Origin: a virus
IMG/VR virus record: IMGVR_UViG_3300007609_000021
Location: 1-61,467 of that record
Length of the DNA stretch: 61,467 nt
Reading direction: 5' to 3' (one strand)
In this document: one piece after another, positions 40,205 through 48,058 of the stretch
Layout: each line of letters starts with the position of its first letter
How positions within the stretch are numbered: position 1 is the first letter of the stretch
Notes under the pieces: generated by a model
Database searches by the model: none
Told to the model about the DNA's origin: nothing
What the model saw: the letters and a program-made list of their open reading frames with translations, nothing else
Made by a program: the position numbers and the translations under genes

Positions 40205-42622
40205 TTATCTTGGCTCAAACTGCCCTAAGCCAAATCCTCCTAGCGTATCAAATCCTGCGGATTCAAAATCTTTTGGAGCTTTATTATTTTTTCTTTGATC
40301 TATTAATTCTGATTGTTGAGAAGCTTGTAGTTTTGTTCTTTTATCTTTACGATCTTCTTTATACTTCTCTTTATCATTAATCACTTGTAAATCTAGCTGC
40401 TTAAGATCCTTATTAAGCTCATACTCATATTGCATAAGCTGTTTCTTAATTTCAGCCTCTTTTTCTAACATCTGTGCTTTTAATTCGTATTCCGCAGATG
40501 TGAGTTGAATTTTAGATTCCGTAATAGCTTGATTTTTTTGAACGTCTGCTTGTGCAGCGGCTTGCGCAGCTTGTGCGTTTGACTGCGATTGCATTTGGAT
40601 GTTCTCTTGTTGTAATTGCCTGTCTTGATCAAATTTCTTTTTACGTCTTACTTTTAATAATTGATTAGCTAACTTTAAGTTTTTAACTTCTCTAATATCA
40701 ATAGCATCTTCTAAGTATATTTGTTCTTTAGACAATGCCATTTGAATATTGTTTTCAAGTAACTGCTTCTCCTCGTCATCTGGCGATAATTCTAAGAATA
40801 TACCAAAATCGTGTAAGTGAAGTTTTGAAATTTCCTCAAGCGTACCAACATTAAATCTACCAATGCTCTGAATAAAGTTATTTCTTGTGTTTGAATTTTC
40901 AAGAACATCAGATATTCTAAGTGATATAGCTTCTGCGGTTTTTAATGTTAAATATAAACCTGCTTGTAATATGTGTCTTGTAGCAGTGTTTGAATTTGCT
41001 GCTGCAAGTTTTTGTAATCCAACTAAAGCGTTTGAATCAGGCGTAGAACCATCTCTTGCTTCGTTTAATCCTGTTACATCTCTTATCATTTGTAGATAGT
41101 AGTTGTAAGAATTAATTAAGCTTGATATTTTACTACCAGCAGAAGACGTTTGTAATTCTTGAATAGGTACTTTACCGTTATTAAAGTCTCCATCCTGCGT
41201 CATAGATCTACCAATAACCGAACCAGTTTGGAAATACATATTTAATGCTTCCTGCGGGCTGTAGTTTGTTCCGTTACCTAAATCTATTTCGGATAGTCCA
41301 TCGGCATCTAAATAAACACCGTCTGGTACCATTCTTGAAAGTACTTGTTGCAGTTTCAAATGCGTAATTTGAATCATATCTGCAAACGTAGTCATTCTAC
41401 TTACTAATGACTCGATTTGACCTTTATACATTCTAGGAGCTACAATATTGTAACTCATTTGAACTTTAGTAGTATCAGTCTTTGGCCTTGTCATATTTTC
41501 AGCAAGCTTCCATTCAAGTAATTTATTAGAACCAATAACTTTAGCTCCATTATATAGTACTTCAATAGATCTATTTACTTTTTCAAATCTTGCTCTATCA
41601 TCTTTAGGTGGATTAAAAGAATCATCTTTTTTAATAGCTTTTAAAGCCCCTGATGCTGTTTCTTTAACTTTGTATACTTGGTTCTTAAAAGTTTTCCATT
41701 CAAAGTATAATACGTATACATATGATTTATCCTGAACGTCAGCTGCAGCATAAGACTTATTATACATTAAAGACCCTGAGCCAGTGCCTTCAATTTCTTC
41801 TAAATCTTTTTGAGTTAACTCAGGATATTCTTTTTTAAGATCAGTTAAACTAACTCTTCTAACTTCGCCAACATAATATATATCGTCAAAATAAGGTGAC
41901 TCAGTGTACGAATAAACAATATCTGCAGGGTCTACATATTTAATTGTAATTCCTTCAGCAGTATTAAAGCTATTTTTAGAACATGCCATACCTATAACAG
42001 CAATGTCATAGTCTAACCTTTTCTTTAATAACTCGTATTTATTATGATCAAAAACATTGTTCAAAGCTTCTTCTGAAGCAATCTCAATTGCTTGCTTATA
42101 AGTAAGCTGCATATGAAGATTAAGTTCTTCTTCAGTTTCAGGAATGTCTTTCTTATCATTCTCCCTTACGTTAAGCCCAAGCTGTGCTTCTATTTGATCA
42201 GATATTTCACGAGATTGCATATCCCTAACTAAAGACTCTACATACTCAGTTCTTTTCTGAATAGAATTAGGATCTTGAGAGTATGCTTTAATATCATATG
42301 CTCTTTCGCCAATACCGTTAACAACGATGTCTACAAACTTAGGGATAATAGGTACAGGCTTCCAATCTAAGTTAAGATAAGACAAATCACCATTAATAGA
42401 TAATTCATCTTTATACTTTTGTATTGATTGCTCTCCTCTAGCATATAAGCGTAGTCTGTGAAAGTTGTCTCTGTTTGCATAGTAGCGTGCAGTTCCTGAA
42501 TCTCTTTTAAACCATTCCGACTCAATAGCCCTAGCAATTTCTAAACCGTATAGCTTAGAAGCTTTTTCTGAATCTGAAACCGCTTGGCTCGGGAATACAC
42601 CTCTTGGTAATACTTTTGACAT
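40205..42622 (-). CDS. Portal protein
   Basis: An 805-residue protein between the terminase and the scaffold. The N-terminal region (SEWFKRDSGTARYYANRDNF, YARGEQSIQKYKDELS, then WKPVPIIPKFVDIVVNGI) is typical of large portals of Bacteroidetes phages. The C-terminal about 150 residues form a long Gln-rich coiled coil (RQLQQENIQMQSQSNAQAAQ), which would build the barrel. It forms the dodecameric DNA gate. It starts 1 base after the terminase stop. Confidence 0.85.
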   Translation of the reverse strand: MSKVLPRGVFPSQAVSDSEKASKLYGLEIARAIESEWFKRDSGTARYYANRDNFHRLRLYARGEQSIQKYKDELSINGDLSYLNLDWKPVPIIPKFVDIVVNGIGERAYDIKAYSQDPNSIQKRTEYVESLVRDMQSREISDQIEAQLGLNVRENDKKDIPETEEELNLHMQLTYKQAIEIASEEALNNVFDHNKYELLKKRLDYDIAVIGMACSKNSFNTAEGITIKYVDPADIVYSYTESPYFDDIYYVGEVRRVSLTDLKKEYPELTQKDLEEIEGTGSGSLMYNKSYAAADVQDKSYVYVLYFEWKTFKNQVYKVKETASGALKAIKKDDSFNPPKDDRARFEKVNRSIEVLYNGAKVIGSNKLLEWKLAENMTRPKTDTTKVQMSYNIVAPRMYKGQIESLVSRMTTFADMIQITHLKLQQVLSRMVPDGVYLDADGLSEIDLGNGTNYSPQEALNMYFQTGSVIGRSMTQDGDFNNGKVPIQELQTSSAGSKISSLINSYNYYLQMIRDVTGLNEARDGSTPDSNALVGLQKLAAANSNTATRHILQAGLYLTLKTAEAISLRISDVLENSNTRNNFIQSIGRFNVGTLEEISKLHLHDFGIFLELSPDDEEKQLLENNIQMALSKEQIYLEDAIDIREVKNLKLANQLLKVRRKKKFDQDRQLQQENIQMQSQSNAQAAQAAAQADVQKNQAITESKIQLTSAEYELKAQMLEKEAEIKKQLMQYEYELNKDLKQLDLQVINDKEKYKEDRKDKRTKLQASQQSELIDQRKNNKAPKDFESAGFDTLGGFGLGQFEPR

Positions 42623-44833
42623 CTATTTTATTATTTTTGAAAATGCTCCTTTGTTATCATACCTCGTAAAACCAAAGTTTAACTTTGTTGTTGTTTTAAC
42701 TGACTGAGGCATATATTTGTGTCTGTTACAAGCCATTATAGCTAATCCAGAACTTATAGCGGCATCAAACGCCGTTCTCTTATTTATATCAAATTTAGCC
42801 CAATCATTTAGGGTTCTATTAAAATATAATGTTCCGTAGTCACCGTTTTCAAAAGCTCCTACATAATCTTGTATATATGTTTCAATTGCAGCTGCGTGAG
42901 CTTGTTTTATATCTTCTGAAGAGTTTGGTATACCACCAATTTCTTTTTCAGCGGGTGATAGCTTTGCAGCTAACTTATCAGGCCTATTCATTGAAAACCC
43001 TCTATACCCTCTTCTTTTTATATAATACAGCAATCTTGGTTTGTTATTCTCTGCTAGTATTGGCATACCGTAAAATATTAATGCCATCAATACATCTTCA
43101 AAAAATATCTCCGCGGTTTGAGGTCTTGCAATATATTCTAAAAAGAAATGATGAGGTGGAACCCCTTCTGTCATAGAAAAAGTTGTTAACCCATGCAAAG
43201 CTCCCTTAGAACCTCTTCCGTCTGTTGTGCCGGATATGTCGTAACTATCACAACCAAAGGCTCCTAGGTCACTATTCCCTGGCGCTTTTGTACCATTTTT
43301 TATTATTACACGGTTTTGAAGGTTTAAAGGCGGAATCCAGGATATATTAAATCTACCGTTTTTGTCTGGATAGAATATAACCTTAGTGTCTTTTATACCA
43401 TTCTCCCAAGCAAAGTTTCCTTTTGTAACTACATTAGAAATACCAATGCCTTCGTTGTAATCTACTTGATCGTATATTTTTGTTAAATTAAAGATAGAGT
43501 TTTTAGCTTCATCTCTAAACGCGTGCTCTGTTGTTCTAGGGAACTGTCTGTAAAATTCATTTAAACCATCTTGATCAGATTTTAAACCTTCTACTTCGTT
43601 TTCCCAATGCTCTATAACACCTACATCTATGGTGTCACCGTAAGGCCCTTCAACTGCTTCTCCAGGCGTGTCGAAGACAGGTAGTCCATAAGTATCAATG
43701 AATCCTTCGTAGTTCCACTCCATAGGAATGAACAAAGAATATAATCCTGAGCTAGTCTGTCCATTGCGGTTTCTTTTAGTAACGTCTGATGATTCATAAA
43801 GCTTCTTAAAATTACTTCCTCCTTTATCTAATGCGTTTGATGTTGAACCCATCATACACTTGCCTATAATCCTACTACCAAGTCTTAAAGTTGTTTTTGT
43901 GACTCTCCAGTTGTTTAGTATATTATCAGGTCTTTCCCATTTTCCACTTTCATCATGCACAAGCATCTTAAGCTTTTCACCATCATAACTGTTGTCCCCT
44001 GTGTTTTTCCAGTCAATTGTCGTATCTAATCCCTCTAATGATTGTCTTTGTTCTTTTGACGTGATGGACTTTCTTGTAAGCTTACTAGCGGGGACACGGT
44101 AGGCGAGTTCCGTTTTAGGCCTGTCCATACCGTCTTGGATTGGTTTAAAAAAGAATGGGTAGTTGATGGATATAGGGACCACCTTGTCTGTAAACATCTT
44201 TTTTGCATCTCCTCCACTTTTAGATAATATTCCGAAGCGTGCATCACTTGAGATTGTAGCCTGATGTACTGTCTCTGCTGAGGACATAAAACTAAATCCT
44301 GACCTCCTATTTTTAAGGTAGCACATTCCGTAGCAGCGTTGATCTGCCTTGCAAGCTTCCCAGAATATAAAGAATAATCTATTGGCTTCACGAAAGTCTG
44401 GCTGCCCAACGTCAATCTTGGTCCACTGCAAGTACATATAGTGAGACCCAGTAACATAAACGTCAAATCCTTTATTCTTAAACCAAAAACCCTCATCCCT
44501 TCTTTTAAATTCTTCCTCTATATAATCAACCCATTTGCTTTTAAATTCATCCGGATATGTTTCCCAGTCAAATATAGTCTTAATACTTTTAAGCTCCTTA
44601 GGATACTCCTGTGGAGTCCAGCGATCGTGTTTGCTATACACGTTGCGAGCTTTTGGTAATGCAATGGTTAAATTTTGTATTTCGTATATATCACCAATCT
44701 CCCCGGTCTTGCTTATAACGATAATATCGTGCTCCGCATTGTACCCATACTTCCATGATTTAGATTTATTCAATCTTGATATCGTAGTATGCTTAATTGG
44801 TTCTACAACTTTAAATAATGTTTGCTCGTACAT
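42623..44833 (-). CDS. Terminase large subunit
   Basis: A 736-residue packaging motor. ATPase region: a deviant Walker A in YLKNRRSGFSFMSS (about residues 168-181) and a Walker B in LKMLVHDESGKWE. The nuclease region includes FGCDSYDIS with a conserved-type Asp pair. SNALDKGGSNFKKLYESSD and FYRQFPRTTEHAFRDE are typical of phage terminases. It cuts and pumps DNA through the portal. Its start shares a base with the end of the gene upstream. Confidence 0.88.
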   Translation of the reverse strand: MYEQTLFKVVEPIKHTTISRLNKSKSWKYGYNAEHDIIVISKTGEIGDIYEIQNLTIALPKARNVYSKHDRWTPQEYPKELKSIKTIFDWETYPDEFKSKWVDYIEEEFKRRDEGFWFKNKGFDVYVTGSHYMYLQWTKIDVGQPDFREANRLFFIFWEACKADQRCYGMCYLKNRRSGFSFMSSAETVHQATISSDARFGILSKSGGDAKKMFTDKVVPISINYPFFFKPIQDGMDRPKTELAYRVPASKLTRKSITSKEQRQSLEGLDTTIDWKNTGDNSYDGEKLKMLVHDESGKWERPDNILNNWRVTKTTLRLGSRIIGKCMMGSTSNALDKGGSNFKKLYESSDVTKRNRNGQTSSGLYSLFIPMEWNYEGFIDTYGLPVFDTPGEAVEGPYGDTIDVGVIEHWENEVEGLKSDQDGLNEFYRQFPRTTEHAFRDEAKNSIFNLTKIYDQVDYNEGIGISNVVTKGNFAWENGIKDTKVIFYPDKNGRFNISWIPPLNLQNRVIIKNGTKAPGNSDLGAFGCDSYDISGTTDGRGSKGALHGLTTFSMTEGVPPHHFFLEYIARPQTAEIFFEDVLMALIFYGMPILAENNKPRLLYYIKRRGYRGFSMNRPDKLAAKLSPAEKEIGGIPNSSEDIKQAHAAAIETYIQDYVGAFENGDYGTLYFNRTLNDWAKFDINKRTAFDAAISSGLAIMACNRHKYMPQSVKTTTKLNFGFTRYDNKGAFSKIIK

Positions 44834-45108
44834 TACTTACTTCTTTTTTCAGCAAAACCTTTAAAAGAAATCTGCTCCTCTTTAGGCTTGTCATCTAATA
44901 TATTCTTTTCGTCTTCAATTCTATTAAGTATTTCAAACGCGTCAAATATTGCTAATTTTTTTGTTGCCGCAGCCGACTTTAATCTATCAGCAGATAAATC
45001 ATCTTCAGTGTTTGTTATAATTTTTTCTTCGGCAACCTTTATTAATTCAGAAACAGCTTTATGGCCAGCTATTATAATATCTTCTTTTATTTCTTTTACG
45101 GTTTTCAT
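44833..45108 (-). CDS. Candidate small terminase subunit (91 aa)
   Basis: A 91-residue helical, charged protein directly upstream of and overlapping the large terminase gene (1 base), the usual place for a small terminase. ADRLKSAAATKKLAIFDAFE looks like an oligomerisation helix. Its first 15 codons (KTVKEIKEDIIIAG) are closely similar to the first codons of the homing endonuclease upstream. The assignment is by position; no classical DNA-binding motif is obvious. Confidence 0.5.
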   Translation of the reverse strand: MKTVKEIKEDIIIAGHKAVSELIKVAEEKIITNTEDDLSADRLKSAAATKKLAIFDAFEILNRIEDEKNILDDKPKEEQISFKGFAEKRSK

Positions 45109-45114
45109 ATTTAA

Positions 45115-45723
45115 TTAAATTAAAAATTTAAAAGGAGAATCATTTTTTCTTGATCCATTCAACCAAGATGTTAAAGTAGAATACTTAATACTATGCTTAT
45201 TACAAACATCTTTGGCGCAATTAAAAATTTCACCATTATCAGTATTAATAACTTTTTTTGCTTTTGGATGATTCGCTCCTCTTCTGTTTTCAGACCAATA
45301 TTTTTTTAATTTATCTGAATGAGTTTTGCCATACATTCCGTTATTTATGCCAGATACAGACTTCGCTCTTTGCTTTCTTGTTTTTTCTGAATGAAGTTGC
45401 CCTAAAGCACCATCTCCTCCGTCTGTCATATTGCATAAACAGCCTGTTTTTTTATCTATCCTTCCGTATAATGCAATAAATTCCTTTTCTTTTTCTTTAG
45501 CAAAATCCCAAGAAACATTATTAAATAATATTTCAACTCTATATTCTGTTTTACATGCTATGCTTTGCCAAAATTTACTTCTTCTTTTATTTCCCTTTTG
45601 ATAGGCTCTTTTTTCGTTCCTACCAATACCTATATAAAACGGTTCATTTTTATCAAGCCTTATATGCCTATATACTACGCAGCCAGCTGTTATGATATTC
45701 TGTTTCATTTCCTTTGCGGTCAT
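45115..45723 (-). CDS. GIY-YIG homing endonuclease with NUMOD motifs
   Basis: A 202-residue protein. The GIY-YIG nuclease domain is at about 15-95 (CVVYRHIRLDKNEPFYIGIG, then E for the metal). NUMOD3 DNA-binding motifs follow (GALGQLHSEKTRKQRAKSVS, NGMYGKTHSDKLKKYWSENR, about 105-140). A NUMOD1-type helix-turn-helix ends the protein (about 158-200, VINTDNGEIFNCAKDVC). This is the standard build of a free-standing homing endonuclease that spreads by cutting alleles lacking it. Its N-terminal 14 residues copy the start of the downstream gene (44833-45108). It overlaps the end of the upstream gene by 56 bases. Confidence 0.88.
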   Translation of the reverse strand: MTAKEMKQNIITAGCVVYRHIRLDKNEPFYIGIGRNEKRAYQKGNKRRSKFWQSIACKTEYRVEILFNNVSWDFAKEKEKEFIALYGRIDKKTGCLCNMTDGGDGALGQLHSEKTRKQRAKSVSGINNGMYGKTHSDKLKKYWSENRRGANHPKAKKVINTDNGEIFNCAKDVCNKHSIKYSTLTSWLNGSRKNDSPFKFLI

Positions 45724-46270
45724 AGTGTATTGAAATTGATTTAAGTGGTACTCTATATAGTCTATTTCCGTCTATTATAAACTCATATTCAGAATGCGGT
45801 GTAAATCCAACTAATTGTTCTTTAGTAACAAATCCTGAATTATCGGTATACTTTACGATGCCTTTTAATGGTTCTTCTACGTCGGTAGATATTAAACCTT
45901 CATCTTCTTTTTTTATTGGAGCCACAAAACAGAATCCCGGTGTTGCAAACCATTCTTTGTTTTGTTTATGTAAAAATATTTGATCTATTGCACAGAAGTA
46001 AGTATCTTCTTTAAAATAGCTTTTACTATTTTTTTCATTTCCATGTACATCATAAAATCTTCTGAATATATTATGGTGCACTATAAGCCCGTCCCCTGGT
46101 TTTATATTTGTTTCAAACGCTAATGGAGTTGCTTTTACTATTGCTTCTCTGCTAACAAATTTATGGTCTTCAACAGATGTATTTAATACTAACTCTGTTC
46201 CGTCAATTTGTTTTGTGTTGTTATATCTTTTTTCTTTTGGCTGTACAATAAAATCTATTGGACTATTCAT
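45668..46270 (-). CDS. GroES-like beta-barrel protein candidate (200 aa)
   Basis: A 200-residue, beta-rich protein. EAIVKATPLAFETNIKPGDG, then LIVHHNIFRRFYD, and later CFVAPIKKED resemble the order of strands in the 10-kDa chaperonin family as seen in some phage GroES-like proteins. It is twice the normal length, with an extra C-terminal beta region. A true GroES exists at 58403, so this may be a diverged co-chaperonin for the capsid or an unrelated structural protein. Its C-terminus overlaps the homing endonuclease start by 56 bases. Confidence 0.4.
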   Translation of the reverse strand: MNSPIDFIVQPKEKRYNNTKQIDGTELVLNTSVEDHKFVSREAIVKATPLAFETNIKPGDGLIVHHNIFRRFYDVHGNEKNSKSYFKEDTYFCAIDQIFLHKQNKEWFATPGFCFVAPIKKEDEGLISTDVEEPLKGIVKYTDNSGFVTKEQLVGFTPHSEYEFIIDGNRLYRVPLKSISIHYDRKGNETEYHNSWLRSI

Positions 46271-46484
46271 AATCTAAATTAAATTCAACGCTTATACCCA
46301 TGTTCTTATTAAAAGATTTCCATGGTAATATATCATCACCTTTTTTGATATATATACAATACGCGTCGTTCTCTTCTATTATATCACAAATAATGTGTCC
46401 TCCGTAAACTTGTTGATTTAATTGATAGTGCATAGCGTCAACTTTATAGTCTCTACCTACACTTAATTTTCTAATTGTATTCAT
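46263..46484 (-). CDS. Small protein (73 aa), unknown
   Basis: A 73-residue beta-rich protein (MNTIRKLSVGRDYKVDAMHY...) with GGHIICDIIEENDAYCIYIK suggesting a small beta-sheet fold. It overlaps the next gene by 8 bases. No family recognised. Confidence 0.55.
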   Translation of the reverse strand: MNTIRKLSVGRDYKVDAMHYQLNQQVYGGHIICDIIEENDAYCIYIKKGDDILPWKSFNKNMGISVEFNLDYE

Positions 46485-46496
46485 TTTATTTGATTT

Positions 46497-46540
46497 TAAG
46501 CAGTATATGTACCGCTTGATGTATAAGTTAGTATTGTGAT
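46497..46540 (-). pseudogene. Relic of a glycine-rich tail-fibre C-terminus
   Basis: On the bottom strand this 44-base intergenic stretch reads ILTYTSSGTYTA-stop. The 416-residue fibre gene at 51006 ends ILTYTGSGTYTA-stop, and the DNA is about 80% identical by eye. It appears to be the tail end of a lost or exchanged fibre gene. Confidence 0.6.
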
Positions 46541-46543
46541 TTA

Positions 46544-46900
46544 CTATGGCTTTACTGGTCGTTCTACGTTTGGAAAATCTTGTTGAGATGGATAATCCCT
46601 GAGCTCTTGCCTGTATGTCATATAAGCAGCGTGCTGCGGATGGTCAGTTATAGGTACTAAATAATCAGTTGCTTTTAACTCAATGTCTCTCCAAGCTCTT
46701 TCTATAGTTGTAATTTCATCTAAAGATAATTTAGGAGGTGAAAATACTCCGTCAGAATAAGTGAATCCTATTGCCACCTCATTACTGCCTACCTTTGCTG
46801 TTTGTTGAGGTAATTTTTCTGCAAAATCATCTGATGCTATTATCAAATTTTCTACTTTACCCTCTTTTATTATAGCTATTAAATTTTCCATTTTATTCAT
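46544..46900 (-). CDS. Tail-fibre assembly chaperone-like protein (118 aa)
   Basis: A 118-residue protein. The C-terminal half has the pattern of small fibre-assembly/XkdW-like proteins: ERAWRDIELKATDYLVPITD, then YMTYRQELRDYPSQQDFPNV. These assist folding or attachment of tail fibres and usually sit next to the fibre gene, as here. An alternative start (M4) at 46891 would avoid the 8-base overlap with the upstream gene. Confidence 0.65.
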   Translation of the reverse strand: MNKMENLIAIIKEGKVENLIIASDDFAEKLPQQTAKVGSNEVAIGFTYSDGVFSPPKLSLDEITTIERAWRDIELKATDYLVPITDHPQHAAYMTYRQELRDYPSQQDFPNVERPVKP

Positions 46901-47594
46901 ACCATTTGATTAGACAATATCCTGATGCTGCATTTACATTAACAGCTGAACCACTACCTGAATTAGCTTTAGGAGTATAAACTCCTGATCCTCCTGCACT
47001 ACCTCCTGCTCCAAAACCTTTATACCCTGATCCTGCCGCTGAGCTTACTGCTGATGCGTATTGAGAAGCGTTGGAGTAGGCGTATGCGTATTGAGAAGCG
47101 TAATACCCCCCTGTGTTATTCCAATATAAAGCACCTTCTCCCTGAGAAAGAGGACTTACTGTAGTGCTTGCGTTTACAGCCCTAGAGCTTACACTGCTAG
47201 ATGAAAATCCTCCTGCTCCTGATGTAAGTCTACCTATTGGATTATTTAATCCTGATCCTCCTAGAGCTGTAATATCTAAGCCTCCTGCCGATGATCCTGT
47301 AAAAATAGAATTACCACCATCAGCTCCATTAGATACACCTCCTGCGCCTATAGTCACCGTGCAATCTGTTAGTGAGTTAAGGTATGTCATTGTAGAAATA
47401 ACTTCTCCACCACATCCACCTTGTCCTGCACTTGCACCTCTTTCGCCGCCTCCTACTATGAATACCTCCACATAGCCTCCTGCATCAATTAAAGATTGAC
47501 TAGGAGTAAAAATTCCTGATGAGTTATACTCTTGGAATTTAGGGGTTAAACCTCCACCACTTCCTGATGGAAAAAAATCTGTTAAATTACTCAT
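46893..47594 (-). CDS. Glycine-rich tail tip/fibre protein (233 aa)
   Basis: A 233-residue, Gly/Ser/Tyr-rich protein. A short N-terminal part (MSNLTDFFPSGSGGG) is followed by a polyglycine-type domain with VEVFIVGGGERGASAGQGGC and repeated GG motifs, like glycine-rich receptor-binding tips of other phages. A Tyr/Ala/Ser stretch (QYAYAYSNASQYASAVSS) is probably host-contacting. It precedes the assembly chaperone-like gene, the usual adhesin/chaperone pair. Confidence 0.65.
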   Translation of the reverse strand: MSNLTDFFPSGSGGGLTPKFQEYNSSGIFTPSQSLIDAGGYVEVFIVGGGERGASAGQGGCGGEVISTMTYLNSLTDCTVTIGAGGVSNGADGGNSIFTGSSAGGLDITALGGSGLNNPIGRLTSGAGGFSSSSVSSRAVNASTTVSPLSQGEGALYWNNTGGYYASQYAYAYSNASQYASAVSSAAGSGYKGFGAGGSAGGSGVYTPKANSGSGSAVNVNAASGYCLIKWYE

Positions 47595-47598
47595 ATCT

Positions 47599-48048
47599 TT
47601 ATATTATTACCCAGCCTTTTGCTGCATTAGTGAAAATTAGTTCAAAGTTTCTTGCGGGATCATCTAAAGTTAAATCACTCGCTATCCCCATAATGTTACT
47701 CCCGTTTCTAGCTACAATGCAAGTCGCTACTGCGGATTGATTGCTTATCTTAACAGAGTCTCCTGCAACAGGTGATGCCGGTAAAGTTAGTGTTAAATCA
47801 GCAGTTAAAACATAAACAGTATCTTTTACCGCATTTGTGCTTGCTGATATTACCTGAGCATCATAGTTTAAAGATTCTAATCTATCAATCCATGAAAATG
47901 ATCCATCTCCATCAGAAAGCAAAACTTGCCCAGATGTTCCGTTTCCAGATACATTTAATTTTGCCGCGTCAACAGCATTGTCTGCTATTTTGCTGTTATG
48001 AACCGCTAGGTCTTTTAATACACTGTTTGATACTTTCGTTATTCCCAT
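47599..48048 (-). CDS. Small tail-fibre protein (149 aa)
   Basis: A 149-residue, beta-rich protein. NSKIADNAVDAAKLNVSGNG and SGQVLLSDGDGSFSW are typical of phage fibre 'stalk' modules. The C-terminal VYVLTADLTLTLPASPVAGD with ARNGSNI resembles small knob domains. It lies inside the fibre cluster. Confidence 0.65.
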   Translation of the reverse strand: MGITKVSNSVLKDLAVHNSKIADNAVDAAKLNVSGNGTSGQVLLSDGDGSFSWIDRLESLNYDAQVISASTNAVKDTVYVLTADLTLTLPASPVAGDSVKISNQSAVATCIVARNGSNIMGIASDLTLDDPARNFELIFTNAAKGWVII

Positions 48049-48058
48049 TGTTTATGTT

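Noticed and set aside
44035-44496. 153-codon bottom-strand frame inside the terminase gene
   Set aside because: Shadow of the large terminase gene, which has ATPase motifs over the same bases.
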